From Nocardioides marmoribigeumensis (GTDB lineage Bacteria > Actinomycetota > Actinomycetes > Propionibacteriales > Nocardioidaceae), in assembly GCF_031458325.1 (NCBI RefSeq), contig NZ_JAVDYG010000001.1, forward strand, positions 3,844,001 to 3,908,000: DNA of 64,000 bases, read 5' to 3'. Both the position numbers and the translations under genes were made by a program. Every line of letters starts with the position of its first letter. Positions within the stretch are counted from its first letter, which is position 1. Shown one piece after another: positions 1 to 9,023 of this stretch. A model generated the notes under the pieces. The model saw nothing but the letters and a program-made list of their open reading frames with translations, ran no database searches and was not told where the DNA came from.

Positions 1-393
1 TGGCTGTCGCTGCTGCTCCTCGTCCCGCTGGTCTACGTGATGGTCTCGGTCTTCGCCGTCCAGTCCGGCTCGTTCGCGGTCAGTGGTGCCGCACGGGCCG
101 CGGCCCGGGCCTACTCGCTCGCGCCCGACGAGGCCTCCGCACCAGCCCGGGCCCGCGCGGCGGCTGCGGTGTCCCTCGCCGACCACGACATCCGGGCCGG
201 CGACGCGGTCGTGACCGTCACGTGCCGCCCCGACCCGGCCAACTGCCTCGCGCCCGGCAGCCTCATCACCGCGGTCGTCCGGCACCAGGTGGTGCTGCCG
301 CTGGTCCCCTCCGCGCTCGGTCGCCAGGCGCCGAGCTTCCGGGTCGAGGCCCGCAGCACGGTCTCCTACGGCACCTTCCGGGAGGACAGGTGA
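1..393 (+). CDS. TadE-like pilus assembly protein (5' truncated by window edge)
   Basis: The reading frame is open from base 1, so the start codon lies upstream of the window; 130 residues are visible. The first visible residues form a hydrophobic segment (WLSLLLLVPLVYVMVSVFAV) followed by an Ala/Arg-rich stretch, as in TadE-like minor pseudopilins of the tad (tight adherence) secretion system. Two cysteines occur near the middle (VTCRPDPANC). The stop overlaps the next gene start by 4 bp (GTGA), so the two are translationally coupled. The family call rests on membrane topology, size and the TadG-like neighbour, not on a catalytic motif. Confidence 0.7.
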   Translation, partial: WLSLLLLVPLVYVMVSVFAVQSGSFAVSGAARAAARAYSLAPDEASAPARARAAAAVSLADHDIRAGDAVVTVTCRPDPANCLAPGSLITAVVRHQVVLPLVPSALGRQAPSFRVEARSTVSYGTFREDR

Positions 394-824
394 GACCCGG
401 GAGGGACGAACGTGGCCAGACCGCGCTGCTGATCGTGGGGTTCTTCCTCGTGGCCGTGCTGCTCGTCGTCGTGGTGGTCGACGCGTCGGCGGCCTACCTC
501 CGGCGGCAGGAGCTCGACGCCCTGGCCGACGGCGCCGCCCTCGCCGCGGCCGACGGGCTCCAGGGAGCGCAGGTCTACGAGCAGGGGCTGGGGGAGCGGG
601 CCGCGATCGACCAGGGGCTGGCCCGTGCGCTGGTCGCGGACTACCTCGACCGCCTGGGCGCGCGACGCGACCATCCCGGCCTGGTGCCGGAGGTGACCGT
701 GCGCGCGGACTCCGTCGACGTCGTCGTACGCGCGCCGCTCGAGCTGCCGCTCGTGCCGCCCGGCTGGACGTCGGGCAGCCGGGTCACCGGGCGCGCCTCG
801 GCCTTCGTCGCGGTCAGCGACTGA
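390..824 (+). CDS. TadG/TadE-like pilus protein
   Basis: A 144-aa protein starting at a GTG that overlaps the previous stop. The N-terminus carries RGQTALLIVGFFLVAVLLVV followed by VVVDASAAYLRRQELDALADGAALAAADG. This single hydrophobic helix followed by an R-R-x-L-x-x-x-A-D-A-A-L-A pattern is typical of TadG-like proteins with a prepilin-like or Flp-associated N-terminus. It probably acts at the membrane with the upstream TadE-like protein in a Flp-pilus or secretion machine whose ATPase and platform genes lie left of the window. It is the last gene of that operon; a hairpin follows at 840-862. Confidence 0.72.
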   Translation: MRPGRDERGQTALLIVGFFLVAVLLVVVVVDASAAYLRRQELDALADGAALAAADGLQGAQVYEQGLGERAAIDQGLARALVADYLDRLGARRDHPGLVPEVTVRADSVDVVVRAPLELPLVPPGWTSGSRVTGRASAFVAVSD

Positions 825-839
825 CGTGCCGGCGGTCCC

Positions 840-862
840 GGTCGGGGCCGAAGGGCCCGACC
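840..862 (+). terminator. Hairpin after the tad operon
   Basis: GGTCGGGGCC (840-849) faces GGGCCCGACC (853-862) across a GAA loop, with one internal mismatch. It lies 16 bp after the tadG-like stop and has no T-tract, so it is at best a GC-type intrinsic or Rho-assisted terminator. Confidence 0.4.
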
Positions 863-899
863 CGCCCAGGGGGTGATGACCACCGTCAGCTCTGCCCCA

Positions 900-905
900 T
901 AGGGT
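900..905 (+). promoter_or_regulatory. Candidate -10 box for the heme oxygenase-phytochrome operon
   Basis: TAGGGT matches the TANNNT -10 form found before many genes in this window. It would start transcription near 912, giving a leader of about 75 nt before the GTG at 987. That start has a very strong ribosome binding site (GAAGGAGGT, 974-982), unlike the many leaderless genes here. No good -35 is apparent. Confidence 0.4.
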
Positions 906-986
906 GAGTCCGCTGCCCCGACAGCGGTGATCCCCGGCTGACCCGAGGACGCCCTGGGGGCGCACGCCCAGCTGAAGGAGGTCACC

Positions 987-1646
987 GTGTCTCGGGAGCA
1001 CGCCATGGCCACCGGCGAGACGTCGGTGCTGCCACCGGTGCGCCGCTCCGGTCCGCCGGACGCGTTGCGCGTGCTGCGCGAGCGCACCTCGAGCCCCCAC
1101 GCCGGCCTCGACGCCGGGCTCACCGGCGACGACCGTCGCGTCGCCGACGAGCCGTCCTACCTCCGGCTGCTGCACGTGCTCGCCACCCTCCATGCCGGGG
1201 TCGAGGCGCCGCTGCACGAGTGGGTCGGCGTCACCCCGTGGGTCCGCGACGCCCTCGGTGACGTGCCGCTCCCCGCCCGCGCCGGCCTCTTCGCCGACGA
1301 CCTGGTGAGCCTGGGCGCGACCGCGCCCGACCCCCACCTCGCCGAGGAGTACGACGACGCGCACGGCCTGGCGACCCTCTACCTCCTCGCCGGGTCGTCC
1401 AAGGGCGCCCGGGTCCTGCTGCGGGGGTTGCCCGACGACGTGGCGCCCGGCGCCCGGCGTGGTCTCACCGACGCCGCCTCGCGCGACTCCGCCCGCCTGT
1501 GGGGTGCGGTGGTGTCCCTGCTGGGCGCGCCGCTGGCGCGGGCCCACCCGAGCACCCACCTCGACCTGGCCGCTGCGGCCGCGGACCGGGCGGCCGGCGT
1601 CTTCGGTGCCCTGCACGCACTGGTCGACGGGCGGAGGGCCTCGTGA
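987..1646 (+). CDS. bphO: Biliverdin-producing heme oxygenase
   Basis: A 219-aa protein of the bacterial heme oxygenase fold, which opens heme to biliverdin, Fe2+ and CO. The segment LRERTSSPHAGLD holds the expected proximal heme-ligand histidine (about His38). The helix YLLAGSSKGARVLLR is the Gly/Ser-rich distal helix over the heme. GTG 987 is chosen for its GAAGGAGGT ribosome binding site; the ATG at 1005 is a weaker alternative. Its stop overlaps the bacteriophytochrome start by 4 bp, so the enzyme making the chromophore is coupled to the photoreceptor that binds it. This context, rather than similarity alone, supports a BphO role over iron scavenging from heme. Confidence 0.88.
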   Translation: MSREHAMATGETSVLPPVRRSGPPDALRVLRERTSSPHAGLDAGLTGDDRRVADEPSYLRLLHVLATLHAGVEAPLHEWVGVTPWVRDALGDVPLPARAGLFADDLVSLGATAPDPHLAEEYDDAHGLATLYLLAGSSKGARVLLRGLPDDVAPGARRGLTDAASRDSARLWGAVVSLLGAPLARAHPSTHLDLAAAAADRAAGVFGALHALVDGRRAS

Positions 1647-3928
1647 GCGACGCGACGGCCACCGAGGTCGCCGAGGGCTTCCTCCCGGTCGGTGCCGACA
1701 TCGACCTCACCAACTGCGAGCGCGAGCCGATCCACATCCCCGGCAGCGTCCAGCCGCACGGCGTCCTGCTCACCACGACCGGCCTCGACGGCACCGTGGT
1801 GCAGGTCAGCAGCAACTGCGCCGCCGTCTTCGGCGTGGAGGCCGAGCACCTGCTCGGCGTCCCGGTCGCCGACCTTTTCCACCCCTCCTCGAGCCGCGTG
1901 CTGGCGCGCGCGATGGCGGACCCCGCCGCTGACCGCACGATCTCCCCGTGGCGCGTGATGGTGCCGGACGGCTCCGGACGCCCGGTCGTCTACGACCTGC
2001 TCGCCCACCACTGGCAGGGCGTCTGGATCATCGAGCTCGAGCAGGCCACCGAGTCCCCGTTGACCGAGAACACCCTCACCGGTGTGCGGACCGCCGTGAC
2101 CCGGCTGAGCCAGGCGCCCAGTGTGGTCGAGCTGCTGGACCGCGCGGCCCAGATCTTCCGCCAGCTCACCGGCTTCGACCGCGTGATGGTCTACCGCTTC
2201 GACCGGGAGTGGAACGGCCAGGTCGTGGCCGAGGCGCGGCGACTCGACCTCGAGCCGTTCCTGGGCATGCACTACCCCGCCTCGGACATCCCGCCGCAGG
2301 CCCGTGCGCTCTACACGACCAACTGGCTGCGCTTCATCCGCGACGTCCACGCCGTCAACGCGCCGCTGGAGCCCCCGCTGGACCCGGTCAACGGCGGCTC
2401 GCTGGACCTGTCGGGCAGCGCGCTGCGCAGCGTGTCGCCCATCCACTGCGAGTACCTCTCCAACATGGGCGTCACCGCCTCCATGTCGGTCTCGCTCATC
2501 ATCGGCGGCAAGCTCGCCGGGCTGATCGCGTGCCACCACTACTCCGGTCCGTTCGTGCCGCCGGCGTCGATCCGCGCGACCTCGGAGTTCCTCGCCCACA
2601 CGCTCTCGCTGCTGCTGGCCAGCCGCGAGCAGGACGAGCGCACGGCGCGCTCCCGGGTGATCCAGGAGGCGCTGGTCGCCTTCGCCCAGGCCGCCAGCAG
2701 CCGCGACAGCGACCTCGACGGGCTGCTGACCGCTGCCGCGCCCGAGCTGATGCGCATGCTCGGCGCCACGGGCATGGCCTGGTCGCTCGAGGGCCACGTC
2801 GCCACCGCCGGTGACTCCCCGGCGCCCGACGACGTCCTGCGACTGCGGCAGTGGGTCGACGTGCAGCCCTCCGAGCTCATGCTGCACACCGACAAGCTCC
2901 CGCTCGACGAGCCGTCGCTGGCCGACCTCGCCCCGCTCGCCAGCGGCCTGCTCGCCCTCCGGCTGGCCGACGGACAGGACGTGATGTTCTTCCGGCCCGA
3001 GGTCGTCCACACGGTCAACTGGGGTGGCAACCCCCACCTCAAGGAGCTCCGCGTCGACGGCGACGGGGTGCCGCGGCTCTCCCCGCGCGGGTCGTTCGCC
3101 CTGTGGCGCGAGACGGTGCGGGGCAAGGCCGAGGAGTGGGCCGAGCCCGAGCAGGAGGCCGGCCAGCAGCTCGGCGCCCAGCTCATGTCGGTGCTCTACA
3201 ACCGCCACCGCACGGTCGCCCTGGTCGCGGAGACCCTCCAGCAGTCGCTGCTGCCCGACAGGCTGCCGCAGTCCCCGGGCTGGGGCCTCGCCGGACGCAG
3301 CCGTCCGGCCTCCGCGGGCGTGGGCGGCGACTGGTACGACGCCGTGCCCCTGTCCGACGGCCGCCGGCTGCTGGTCGTCGGTGACGTCGCGGGCCACGGT
3401 CTGGCCGCCGCCAGCGCGATGGCCCAGCTGCGCAGCAGCGTGCGGGCCTACGCCGTCGAGGACGCCGACCCGGTCCGCGTGCTGCGCCGCGTCGACCAGG
3501 CGACCGCCACGCTCTCACCCGATGTCATCGCCACCGTCGTGGTCGCCGTGCTCGACCCCGCGACGGGCGAGGTCGAGGTCGCCTCGGCCGGTCACCCCAA
3601 CCCGGTGGTCCGCATCTCGGGCCGCACCCACCTGCTCGAGGTCGACTCGCTGCCACCGCTGGGCGTGATCGGCCTGGCCCGCCGCCACGACATCAGCTCC
3701 ACCCGCCTCACGATGGGCCCTGGCGACGCGCTCCTGCTGGTCTCCGACGGCATGTTCGAGCGTCGCGAGGAGGAGGTCGACGTCTCGCTCCAGGGCCTGG
3801 TCGAGCTCACCGAGCGCACCCTGGTCGACCACCCCGTCGTCGAGGCCGCGCTGGCCGAGCTCCTGCACCGCTCGCCCGGCACCTCGATCGACGACGACGT
3901 CACGCTGCTGCTCCTGCGCGGCCTCTGA
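1643..3928 (+). CDS. bphP: Bacteriophytochrome with PP2C/SpoIIE phosphatase output
   Basis: A 761-aa protein with PAS, GAF and PHY domains and a C-terminal PP2C phosphatase instead of the usual histidine kinase. Cys25 in TNCEREPIHIPGS is the canonical biliverdin attachment cysteine. The GAF domain has PASDIP (Asp215) and SPIHCEYL (His268). The PHY tongue has PRGSF (481-485). After a helical linker (about 500-540), the phosphatase shows GGDWYD (Asp563), GDVAGHG (Asp581), VSDG (Asp702) and a terminal DDDVTLLLL, so all metal-binding aspartates look intact. It probably works as a red/far-red controlled phosphatase on a phosphorylated anti-sigma antagonist of the RsbV type. The substrate is inferred; no such gene lies in the window. 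Confidence 0.9.
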   Translation: MSDATATEVAEGFLPVGADIDLTNCEREPIHIPGSVQPHGVLLTTTGLDGTVVQVSSNCAAVFGVEAEHLLGVPVADLFHPSSSRVLARAMADPAADRTISPWRVMVPDGSGRPVVYDLLAHHWQGVWIIELEQATESPLTENTLTGVRTAVTRLSQAPSVVELLDRAAQIFRQLTGFDRVMVYRFDREWNGQVVAEARRLDLEPFLGMHYPASDIPPQARALYTTNWLRFIRDVHAVNAPLEPPLDPVNGGSLDLSGSALRSVSPIHCEYLSNMGVTASMSVSLIIGGKLAGLIACHHYSGPFVPPASIRATSEFLAHTLSLLLASREQDERTARSRVIQEALVAFAQAASSRDSDLDGLLTAAAPELMRMLGATGMAWSLEGHVATAGDSPAPDDVLRLRQWVDVQPSELMLHTDKLPLDEPSLADLAPLASGLLALRLADGQDVMFFRPEVVHTVNWGGNPHLKELRVDGDGVPRLSPRGSFALWRETVRGKAEEWAEPEQEAGQQLGAQLMSVLYNRHRTVALVAETLQQSLLPDRLPQSPGWGLAGRSRPASAGVGGDWYDAVPLSDGRRLLVVGDVAGHGLAAASAMAQLRSSVRAYAVEDADPVRVLRRVDQATATLSPDVIATVVVAVLDPATGEVEVASAGHPNPVVRISGRTHLLEVDSLPPLGVIGLARRHDISSTRLTMGPGDALLLVSDGMFERREEEVDVSLQGLVELTERTLVDHPVVEAALAELLHRSPGTSIDDDVTLLLLRGL

Positions 3929-3934
3929 CCTGCG

Positions 3935-3953
3935 GTCCCCCCCTTTCGGGGAC
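3935..3953 (+). terminator. Short hairpin after the phytochrome gene
   Basis: GTCCCC (3935-3940) pairs with GGGGAC (3948-3953) across loop CCCTTTC, 7 bp after the bphP stop. It lies between convergent genes and could serve both, but there is no T-tract. Confidence 0.4.
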
Positions 3954-4061
3954 TGGTGGACGGCCTCCTCGCCGGGGACCCTGGCCACGACGTCGCTGCC
4001 CGACGTCCGGCTGCGTCCGTCCGTCTCGAGGGGGGGATGGACGGACGCACCCCCACGCCGC

Positions 4062-5141
4062 TCAGTTCTGCCGGAGCTCGAGCAGCAGCTCGCCGTCGTA
4101 CTCCTCCAGCACGGCCCGCAGGCCACCCTGCGACCGTTCGAGGAGCCTCCCCGAGGTCTCGACGACCCGGCGGATGCGGTCGGTCTCCCGTGCGGTCGGG
4201 GCGCGCACGAGGAGCATCGTGACGGGGGGGCCGCTGGTGGTCCGGCACGACAGCGTGGTGCCGAGCTCGGCCTCGGCGAGGAGGAGCTCGAGCAGCTCGC
4301 GGGTGTGGTCGAGCAGGGCGGGCTCGGCGGCGTCGGTGGCGGGTCCGGAGGACACCGTGACCCGCACCCCCCGGGCACGGGCGTCGGAGATCTGGTCACG
4401 CAGCGACCGGGTGAGCAGCGACCGCGCCTTGAGCGTGTCGCGCAGGTCCTCGGCGGCGAGCCGGGCCTCCGTGCGCAGCCTCGAGGTGCCGCCCTCCCGC
4501 TCCACGCGGCGCAGGAGGGGCTCGACCCGGGACCTCAGCTCCTCGCGGCGGGCGTCGTCGGCGCCCTGCACCGCGCGCCGCAGCCGCTCCTCGTCGGCGA
4601 AGGTGAAGCCTCGCCGCACGTAGGCCTCACGCAGGTCGGCGCTGCGCCGCAGCACGCTGCGGATGCCGAGGGAGCCGAGGAGCCAGGTCAGGGGTGGGAC
4701 GCTGAGGAACAGGCCCTGCATCCAGCCGACCGTCGGCGTCAGACCCACCGCGACCGTGTTGCTCGCGACGACCACGACGGTCGTCGCGAGCGCGCACGAC
4801 ACGCATTCGCGCAGGACCAGGGTGGCGACGAGCACGCCGATCTCGCCCATCGGCCAGTTGGCGTAGCCCGCCAGGCCGGCCGGGGTGAGGAACGGGTGCA
4901 CGCAGAGGGCCATCGCCGCCGCACCGACCACGAGGACCGAGCCGCGGCGCAGGTCGAGGGTCGCGGGCTGCGAGGAGATGAGGGGGGTCAGGGAGGCCCC
5001 TGCGAGCACGACGGCGAGCAGGATCGCCACGCCCAGCAACGGCGCGCTGCGGTGCTCGTCGGCGTAGAGCACGGCCTCGGTGAGGTGCAGCGAGATCCAC
5101 AGGAGGGCAGCGAGCAGCGTGACCCGGCGTACGTCGGTCAT
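4062..5141 (-). CDS. Membrane protein with helical cytoplasmic tail, third gene of a two-component operon
   Basis: A 359-aa protein. Residues 1-165 hold about five hydrophobic segments (such as LLAALLWISLHLTEAVLYA and GVAILLAVVLAGASL), then an Arg/Glu-rich region likely to be helical. It starts 7 bp after the histidine kinase stop, so it is the last gene of a regulator, kinase, membrane-protein operon. The topology resembles a sensor kinase, and DARREELRSRVEPLLRRV may echo a dimerisation helix, but I see no phospho-accepting HD/HE motif and no N, G1 or G2 ATP-binding boxes. It could be a degenerate sensor or accessory sensor of the adjacent pair. Function unknown. Confidence 0.65.
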   Translation of the reverse strand: MTDVRRVTLLAALLWISLHLTEAVLYADEHRSAPLLGVAILLAVVLAGASLTPLISSQPATLDLRRGSVLVVGAAAMALCVHPFLTPAGLAGYANWPMGEIGVLVATLVLRECVSCALATTVVVVASNTVAVGLTPTVGWMQGLFLSVPPLTWLLGSLGIRSVLRRSADLREAYVRRGFTFADEERLRRAVQGADDARREELRSRVEPLLRRVEREGGTSRLRTEARLAAEDLRDTLKARSLLTRSLRDQISDARARGVRVTVSSGPATDAAEPALLDHTRELLELLLAEAELGTTLSCRTTSGPPVTMLLVRAPTARETDRIRRVVETSGRLLERSQGGLRAVLEEYDGELLLELRQN

Positions 5142-5148
5142 GCGCCGG

Positions 5149-6327
5149 TCACCGCGCCCCGTCAGCGGGCCACTGCACCCGCACCGTGGTGCCCGAGCCC
5201 GGCCGGGAGCTCACCGTGGCGAGCCCCCCGACGGCGCCCACCCGTCCCTCGATCGACAGGGCGAGCCCGAAGGAGGTGGGTCCCACCCGTGCCCGGTCGA
5301 ACCCGCGGCCCTGGTCGGAGACCTCCAGCGACACCCGGTCGGGGCCATGGACGAGCCGCACCGTGACCGGACCGTCACCGGGGGCGGCGGCGAGCCCCCG
5401 CCCCGACGAGGTGGGGTAGGCGTGGGCCGCGACGTTGCGCAGCGCCTCCGTGACGGCCATGAGCAGCGCCTCGGCGACGTCGGGTGGCAGGTCACGGGCG
5501 TCGGGGGCGGCGGAGCAGCGCGAGGAGGCGGTGGGGTACTCGGTCAGGACCGCCTCGAGCACGGCCCCGCGGAACGCCACGTGGTCGACGTCGCCCGTCG
5601 GGGGCCCCTGCTGCAGGCCGGCGATGGTGTCGCGGGCGAGCGCGCGCTCGTCGACCTCGGGTGGGGCGAGGGCGATGGTCTCCAGGGCGGCCAGGATCTC
5701 GTCGTGCACCAGCGCGTCCCACTGGGCGCTGCGCCTGCCGAGCTGCTCGCTGGCGCGCGCCAGCAGGAAGCGCTCGGCGGTGGCGGCGGCCTCCTGCTCG
5801 AGGGCGCGCTGCGAGAGCGCGATCGAGGACAGGACAGCGGCGCTCATCACGAGGACGGTGACCTCGAACAGCAGGTCGTTGGCGGCCCGTTGGGTCGACA
5901 CCGGCCAGACCACCGACCGCAGGTGCAGGTCGGCGAGCATCAGCGCGGAGCCCACCACCAGGTTGGGCACCCAGCGGCGCGTCACCAGCACGCTCGCCGC
6001 GATGGCACTCGGGACATAGGCGTGCACCCAGGGCGGCGTGCCCTCGGCGTACGTCGTGCCAGTCACCAGGGGCAGGCCGAGGGTGGCGGCCAGCACCGTG
6101 CCGGAGTGGACCCGGGCGGCCAGGCGGGTGGTGCGCACGCCGCGGACGGCGGCGGCCGCGGCGAGCAGGACGCCGAGCGCGAGCAGGGCGCAGACGGGCA
6201 CCTCGAACCACCAGGGGGTGGCGTCGCGCTGCATCACCAGCGCTGCGGACGCCGGCACGGCCACGATCACGACCCCCACCGTGAGGAGGATCGCGCCGAT
6301 GCGCAGGGCGTCGAGCCCGCGCCTCAC
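5149..6327 (-). CDS. Sensor histidine kinase (NarL/DesK-type partner)
   Basis: A 392-aa protein starting at GTG. The N-terminal half holds several membrane helices (residues about 10-190). The segment WDALVHDEILAALETIAL carries the probable phospho-acceptor His, and the HATPase domain shows VTEALRNVAAHA (N box), VSDQGRGF (G1) and a C-terminal SRPGSGTTVRVQWP. The layout of membrane sensor, short HisKA_3-like helix pair and small HATPase matches kinases paired with LuxR/NarL-type regulators. Such a regulator gene lies 30 bp upstream in the same operon. No recognisable extracellular ligand domain is present, so the signal is unknown. Confidence 0.85.
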   Translation of the reverse strand: MRRGLDALRIGAILLTVGVVIVAVPASAALVMQRDATPWWFEVPVCALLALGVLLAAAAAVRGVRTTRLAARVHSGTVLAATLGLPLVTGTTYAEGTPPWVHAYVPSAIAASVLVTRRWVPNLVVGSALMLADLHLRSVVWPVSTQRAANDLLFEVTVLVMSAAVLSSIALSQRALEQEAAATAERFLLARASEQLGRRSAQWDALVHDEILAALETIALAPPEVDERALARDTIAGLQQGPPTGDVDHVAFRGAVLEAVLTEYPTASSRCSAAPDARDLPPDVAEALLMAVTEALRNVAAHAYPTSSGRGLAAAPGDGPVTVRLVHGPDRVSLEVSDQGRGFDRARVGPTSFGLALSIEGRVGAVGGLATVSSRPGSGTTVRVQWPADGAR

Positions 6328-6357
6328 CGGACCGTGCCGGGGGAGGGGGGAGAGGGC

Positions 6358-6999
6358 TCACTCATCACTCGGTCTCCGGATGAAGCCGTCCTCGGTGGCC
6401 CGCTGGATGAGCTCGACGCGGGTGTTCACCGAGCGGCCGAGCTGGGTGTACTTCTTGCGGATCCGCTTGAGGTGCTCCTTGATCGTCGACTCGCTGACCT
6501 CGAGCCGTCGGGCGGCCTGCTTGGTGACCAGGCCCTGGTTGAGCGCGCCGAGCACCTCGATCTCGCGGTCGCTGAGGTGGGGGCGCAGCGCGGTCGACTG
6601 GTGGAGGACCTCGGCCAGCTCCTGGGACAGGAACGTGCTGCCCTCGGCGACGGTGTGGATGGCCTCGATCAGCTGTTCCTCGGTCTGGTGCTTGAGGACG
6701 ATGCCCAGCGCGCCGGCCATGACGGCGTCCGACATCTGCGGGATGTCACCGCCTGCGGTGAAGACGAGCACCTGGATGCCGCGCTCGAGCAGCGCGGTGA
6801 CGTTGTCGCGGGGGCGGGAGCCGTCGCGCAGGCGCAGGTCGAGCAGCGCGACGTCGGCGTCGGGGAGCGGGGTGCCGTCGAGGACGGAGTCGACGACCCC
6901 GACGAACTCGAGGTCCCCCTCGGCGTCGAGGACGCTGTGGCGGATCCCCTTGACGACGATCGGGTGGTCGTCGATGGCGACGACTCGGATCGATGACAT
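6358..6999 (-). CDS. LuxR/NarL-family response regulator
   Basis: A 213-aa protein. The receiver domain (1-120) has the acidic pocket IDDHP near residue 10, the phospho-acceptor Asp in [10 protein letters not shown], and Lys in GIVLKHQ. The DNA-binding domain (about 140-205) has [20 protein letters not shown] and [19 protein letters not shown], a LuxR helix-turn-helix. It is the first gene of the operon with the kinase and membrane protein. The start is preceded by GGGGGCAGGAAG. It is divergent from prfB across about 120 bp. Targets are unknown; the phytochrome operon lies just beyond this operon but in convergent orientation. Confidence 0.92.
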   Translation of the reverse strand: MSSIRVVAIDDHPIVVKGIRHSVLDAEGDLEFVGVVDSVLDGTPLPDADVALLDLRLRDGSRPRDNVTALLERGIQVLVFTAGGDIPQMSDAVMAGALGIVLKHQTEEQLIEAIHTVAEGSTFLSQELAEVLHQSTALRPHLSDREIEVLGALNQGLVTKQAARRLEVSESTIKEHLKRIRKKYTQLGRSVNTRVELIQRATEDGFIRRPSDE

Positions 7000-7119
7000 C
7001 TTCCTGCCCCCCGCTCGGACCTGCTCCCATCCAAGCGTTGCCAGGCCCCGAGGTCGACATGCGGAGCCCCGCGTCCCCCTAAGGGGTTAAGGGCGACCGT
7101 GCCGGTAGGCTCGTCCATC

Positions 7120-8241
7120 ATGGCCGGACCCGACTTCGACGCGCGCATCAAAGAGCTGCAGGCGACCCTGCACACCATCGAGCAGGTGCTCGACCTCGAC
7201 GCGATGCGGACGGAGATCGCCGCACTGGGCGAGGAGGTCGCGGCTCCCGACCTGTGGGACGACCAGACCAACGCCCAGCGGGTCACCGGGCGGCTCTCGG
7301 CGCTCCAGGGCGAGCTCGACCGCTTCACCAGGCTCCGGGCCCGCCTCGAGGACCTCGAGGTCCTCGTCCAGCTCGGCCAGGAGGAGGGCGACGCCGACTC
7401 GATGGCCGAGGCCGAGGTCGAGCTGGGCCGGGTGAGCAAGGCGGTCGAGGGCCTCGAGGTCCGCACCCTGCTCTCCGGGGAGTACGACGTCCGCGAGGCC
7501 CTGGTGACCATCCGCTCGGGAGCAGGTGGTGTCGACGCCGCCGACTTCGCCGAGATGCTGATGCGCATGTACACCCGCTGGGCCGAGCGCAACAAGTACC
7601 CCGTCGAGGTCTTCGACACCTCCTACGCCGAGGAGGCCGGCATCAAGTCGGCCACGTTCGCGATCCACGCGCCCTACGCCTACGGCACGCTGTCGGTCGA
7701 GGCCGGCACCCATCGCCTCGTGCGGATCAGCCCCTTCGACAACCAGGGTCGCCGCCAGACCAGCTTCGCCGCGGTCGAGGTCGTGCCGGTGCTCGAGCAG
7801 ACCGACGAGATCGACATCCCCGACGAGGACATCCGCGTCGACGTCTACCGCTCCAGCGGCCCGGGCGGTCAGAGCGTCAACACCACCGACTCGGCGGTCC
7901 GGCTCACCCACATCCCGACGGGCACCGTGGTCTCCTGCCAGAACGAGAAGTCCCAGCTGCAGAACAAGGCCTCGGCGATGGTGATCCTCAAGGCCAAGCT
8001 GCTGGCGATGAAGAAGGCCGAGGAGGCCGCGCACCTCAAGGACCTCAAGGGCGACGTGGCCGCGAGCTGGGGCGACCAGATGCGTTCCTACGTGCTCAAC
8101 CCCTACCAGATGGTCAAGGACCTGCGGACCAGCCACGAGTCCGGCAACCCGCAGGCGGTCCTCGACGGCGAGATCGACGACTTCATCGAGGCCGGCATCC
8201 GCTGGCGCCGCGGCGCCGACCACGCCGCCGTCGCGGGCTGA
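7120..8241 (+). CDS. prfB: Peptide chain release factor 2
   Basis: A 373-aa class I release factor that ends translation at UGA and UAA. It has the SPF anticodon-like tripeptide ([14 protein letters not shown]), which distinguishes RF2 from RF1, and the catalytic GGQ loop ([20 protein letters not shown]). The N-terminal helical domain is complete. The reading frame is continuous through the region where many bacteria place an autoregulatory +1 frameshift, so that control is absent. ATG 7120 lies 8 nt after TAGGCT (7106-7111), which suggests a leaderless or nearly leaderless mRNA. It lies just upstream of ftsEX, smpB and ssrA, a common actinobacterial arrangement. Confidence 0.96.
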   Translation: MAGPDFDARIKELQATLHTIEQVLDLDAMRTEIAALGEEVAAPDLWDDQTNAQRVTGRLSALQGELDRFTRLRARLEDLEVLVQLGQEEGDADSMAEAEVELGRVSKAVEGLEVRTLLSGEYDVREALVTIRSGAGGVDAADFAEMLMRMYTRWAERNKYPVEVFDTSYAEEAGIKSATFAIHAPYAYGTLSVEAGTHRLVRISPFDNQGRRQTSFAAVEVVPVLEQTDEIDIPDEDIRVDVYRSSGPGGQSVNTTDSAVRLTHIPTGTVVSCQNEKSQLQNKASAMVILKAKLLAMKKAEEAAHLKDLKGDVAASWGDQMRSYVLNPYQMVKDLRTSHESGNPQAVLDGEIDDFIEAGIRWRRGADHAAVAG

Positions 8242-8311
8242 CCCGGCTGATCCTGATCTCTCGGCGTGGTCCCGGCCCGGCCCGGAGGGCGCGACCTACG
8301 CTGGAGCCACT

Positions 8312-9001
8312 GTGATCACGTTCGACAGCGTCACCAAGACCTACCCCGGCCAGCGCCGTGCCGCGCTGGACAACGTCTCCGTCCACGTCGACAAGGACGA
8401 GTTCGTGTTCCTCGTCGGGGCGTCGGGGTCGGGCAAGTCGACGTTCCTGCGCCTGGTGCTGCGCGAGACCCGTCCGACCAGCGGGCACGTCCTGATCGAC
8501 GGCCGAGAGATCAACAAGCTGCCGGGCTTCCGGGTGCCGGCCCTGCGCCGCCAGATCGGCACGGTGTTCCAGGACTTCCGGCTGCTGTCCAACAAGACCG
8601 TCTACGACAACGTCGCGTTCGCGCTGCAGGTGATCGGCAAGCCGCGCTCGCACGTGCGGCAGACGGTGCCCGAGGTGCTCGAGATGGTGGGGCTGGAGGG
8701 CAAGGGCGACCGGCTGCCCGACGAGCTGTCGGGTGGTGAGCAGCAGCGCGTGGCCATCGCCCGCGCCTTCGTCAACAAGCCGATGATCCTCATCGCCGAC
8801 GAGCCGACGGGCAACCTCGACCCGACCACGTCGGTGGGCATCATGAAGCTGCTCGACCGGATCAACCGCACCGGCACGACGGTCGTGATGGCCACCCACG
8901 ACGTCGGCATCGTCGACCAGATGCGCAAGCGGGTGATCGAGCTGTCGGGCGGCCGCGTCGTCCGCGACGAGGCGCGCGGCGTCTACGGCTACCAGCACTG
9001 A
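8312..9001 (+). CDS. ftsE: Cell-division ABC transporter ATP-binding protein FtsE
   Basis: A 229-aa ATPase with Walker [12 protein letters not shown]-loop [10 protein letters not shown], signature [15 protein letters not shown] and Walker [15 protein letters not shown]. FtsE pairs with FtsX to transmit cytoplasmic ATP hydrolysis to periplasmic or cell-wall hydrolases at the septum. The GTG at 8312 lies 9 nt after TACGCT. ftsX follows after 22 bp and an M23 peptidase after that, so sensor, transmitter and likely effector are contiguous. Confidence 0.97.
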   Translation: MITFDSVTKTYPGQRRAALDNVSVHVDKDEFVFLVGASGSGKSTFLRLVLRETRPTSGHVLIDGREINKLPGFRVPALRRQIGTVFQDFRLLSNKTVYDNVAFALQVIGKPRSHVRQTVPEVLEMVGLEGKGDRLPDELSGGEQQRVAIARAFVNKPMILIADEPTGNLDPTTSVGIMKLLDRINRTGTTVVMATHDVGIVDQMRKRVIELSGGRVVRDEARGVYGYQH

Positions 9002-9023
9002 GCGCGGACCGGGAGATCCACTG

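Noticed and set aside
1379-3397. A 672-residue minus-strand open frame opposite the phytochrome
   Set aside because: Low-complexity shadow of the phytochrome and heme oxygenase genes; no ribosome binding site or family signal.
3956-4222. Plus-strand 88-residue frame after the phytochrome gene
   Set aside because: Mostly antisense to the 359-aa membrane protein gene, Arg/Pro/Ala-rich and without a binding site.
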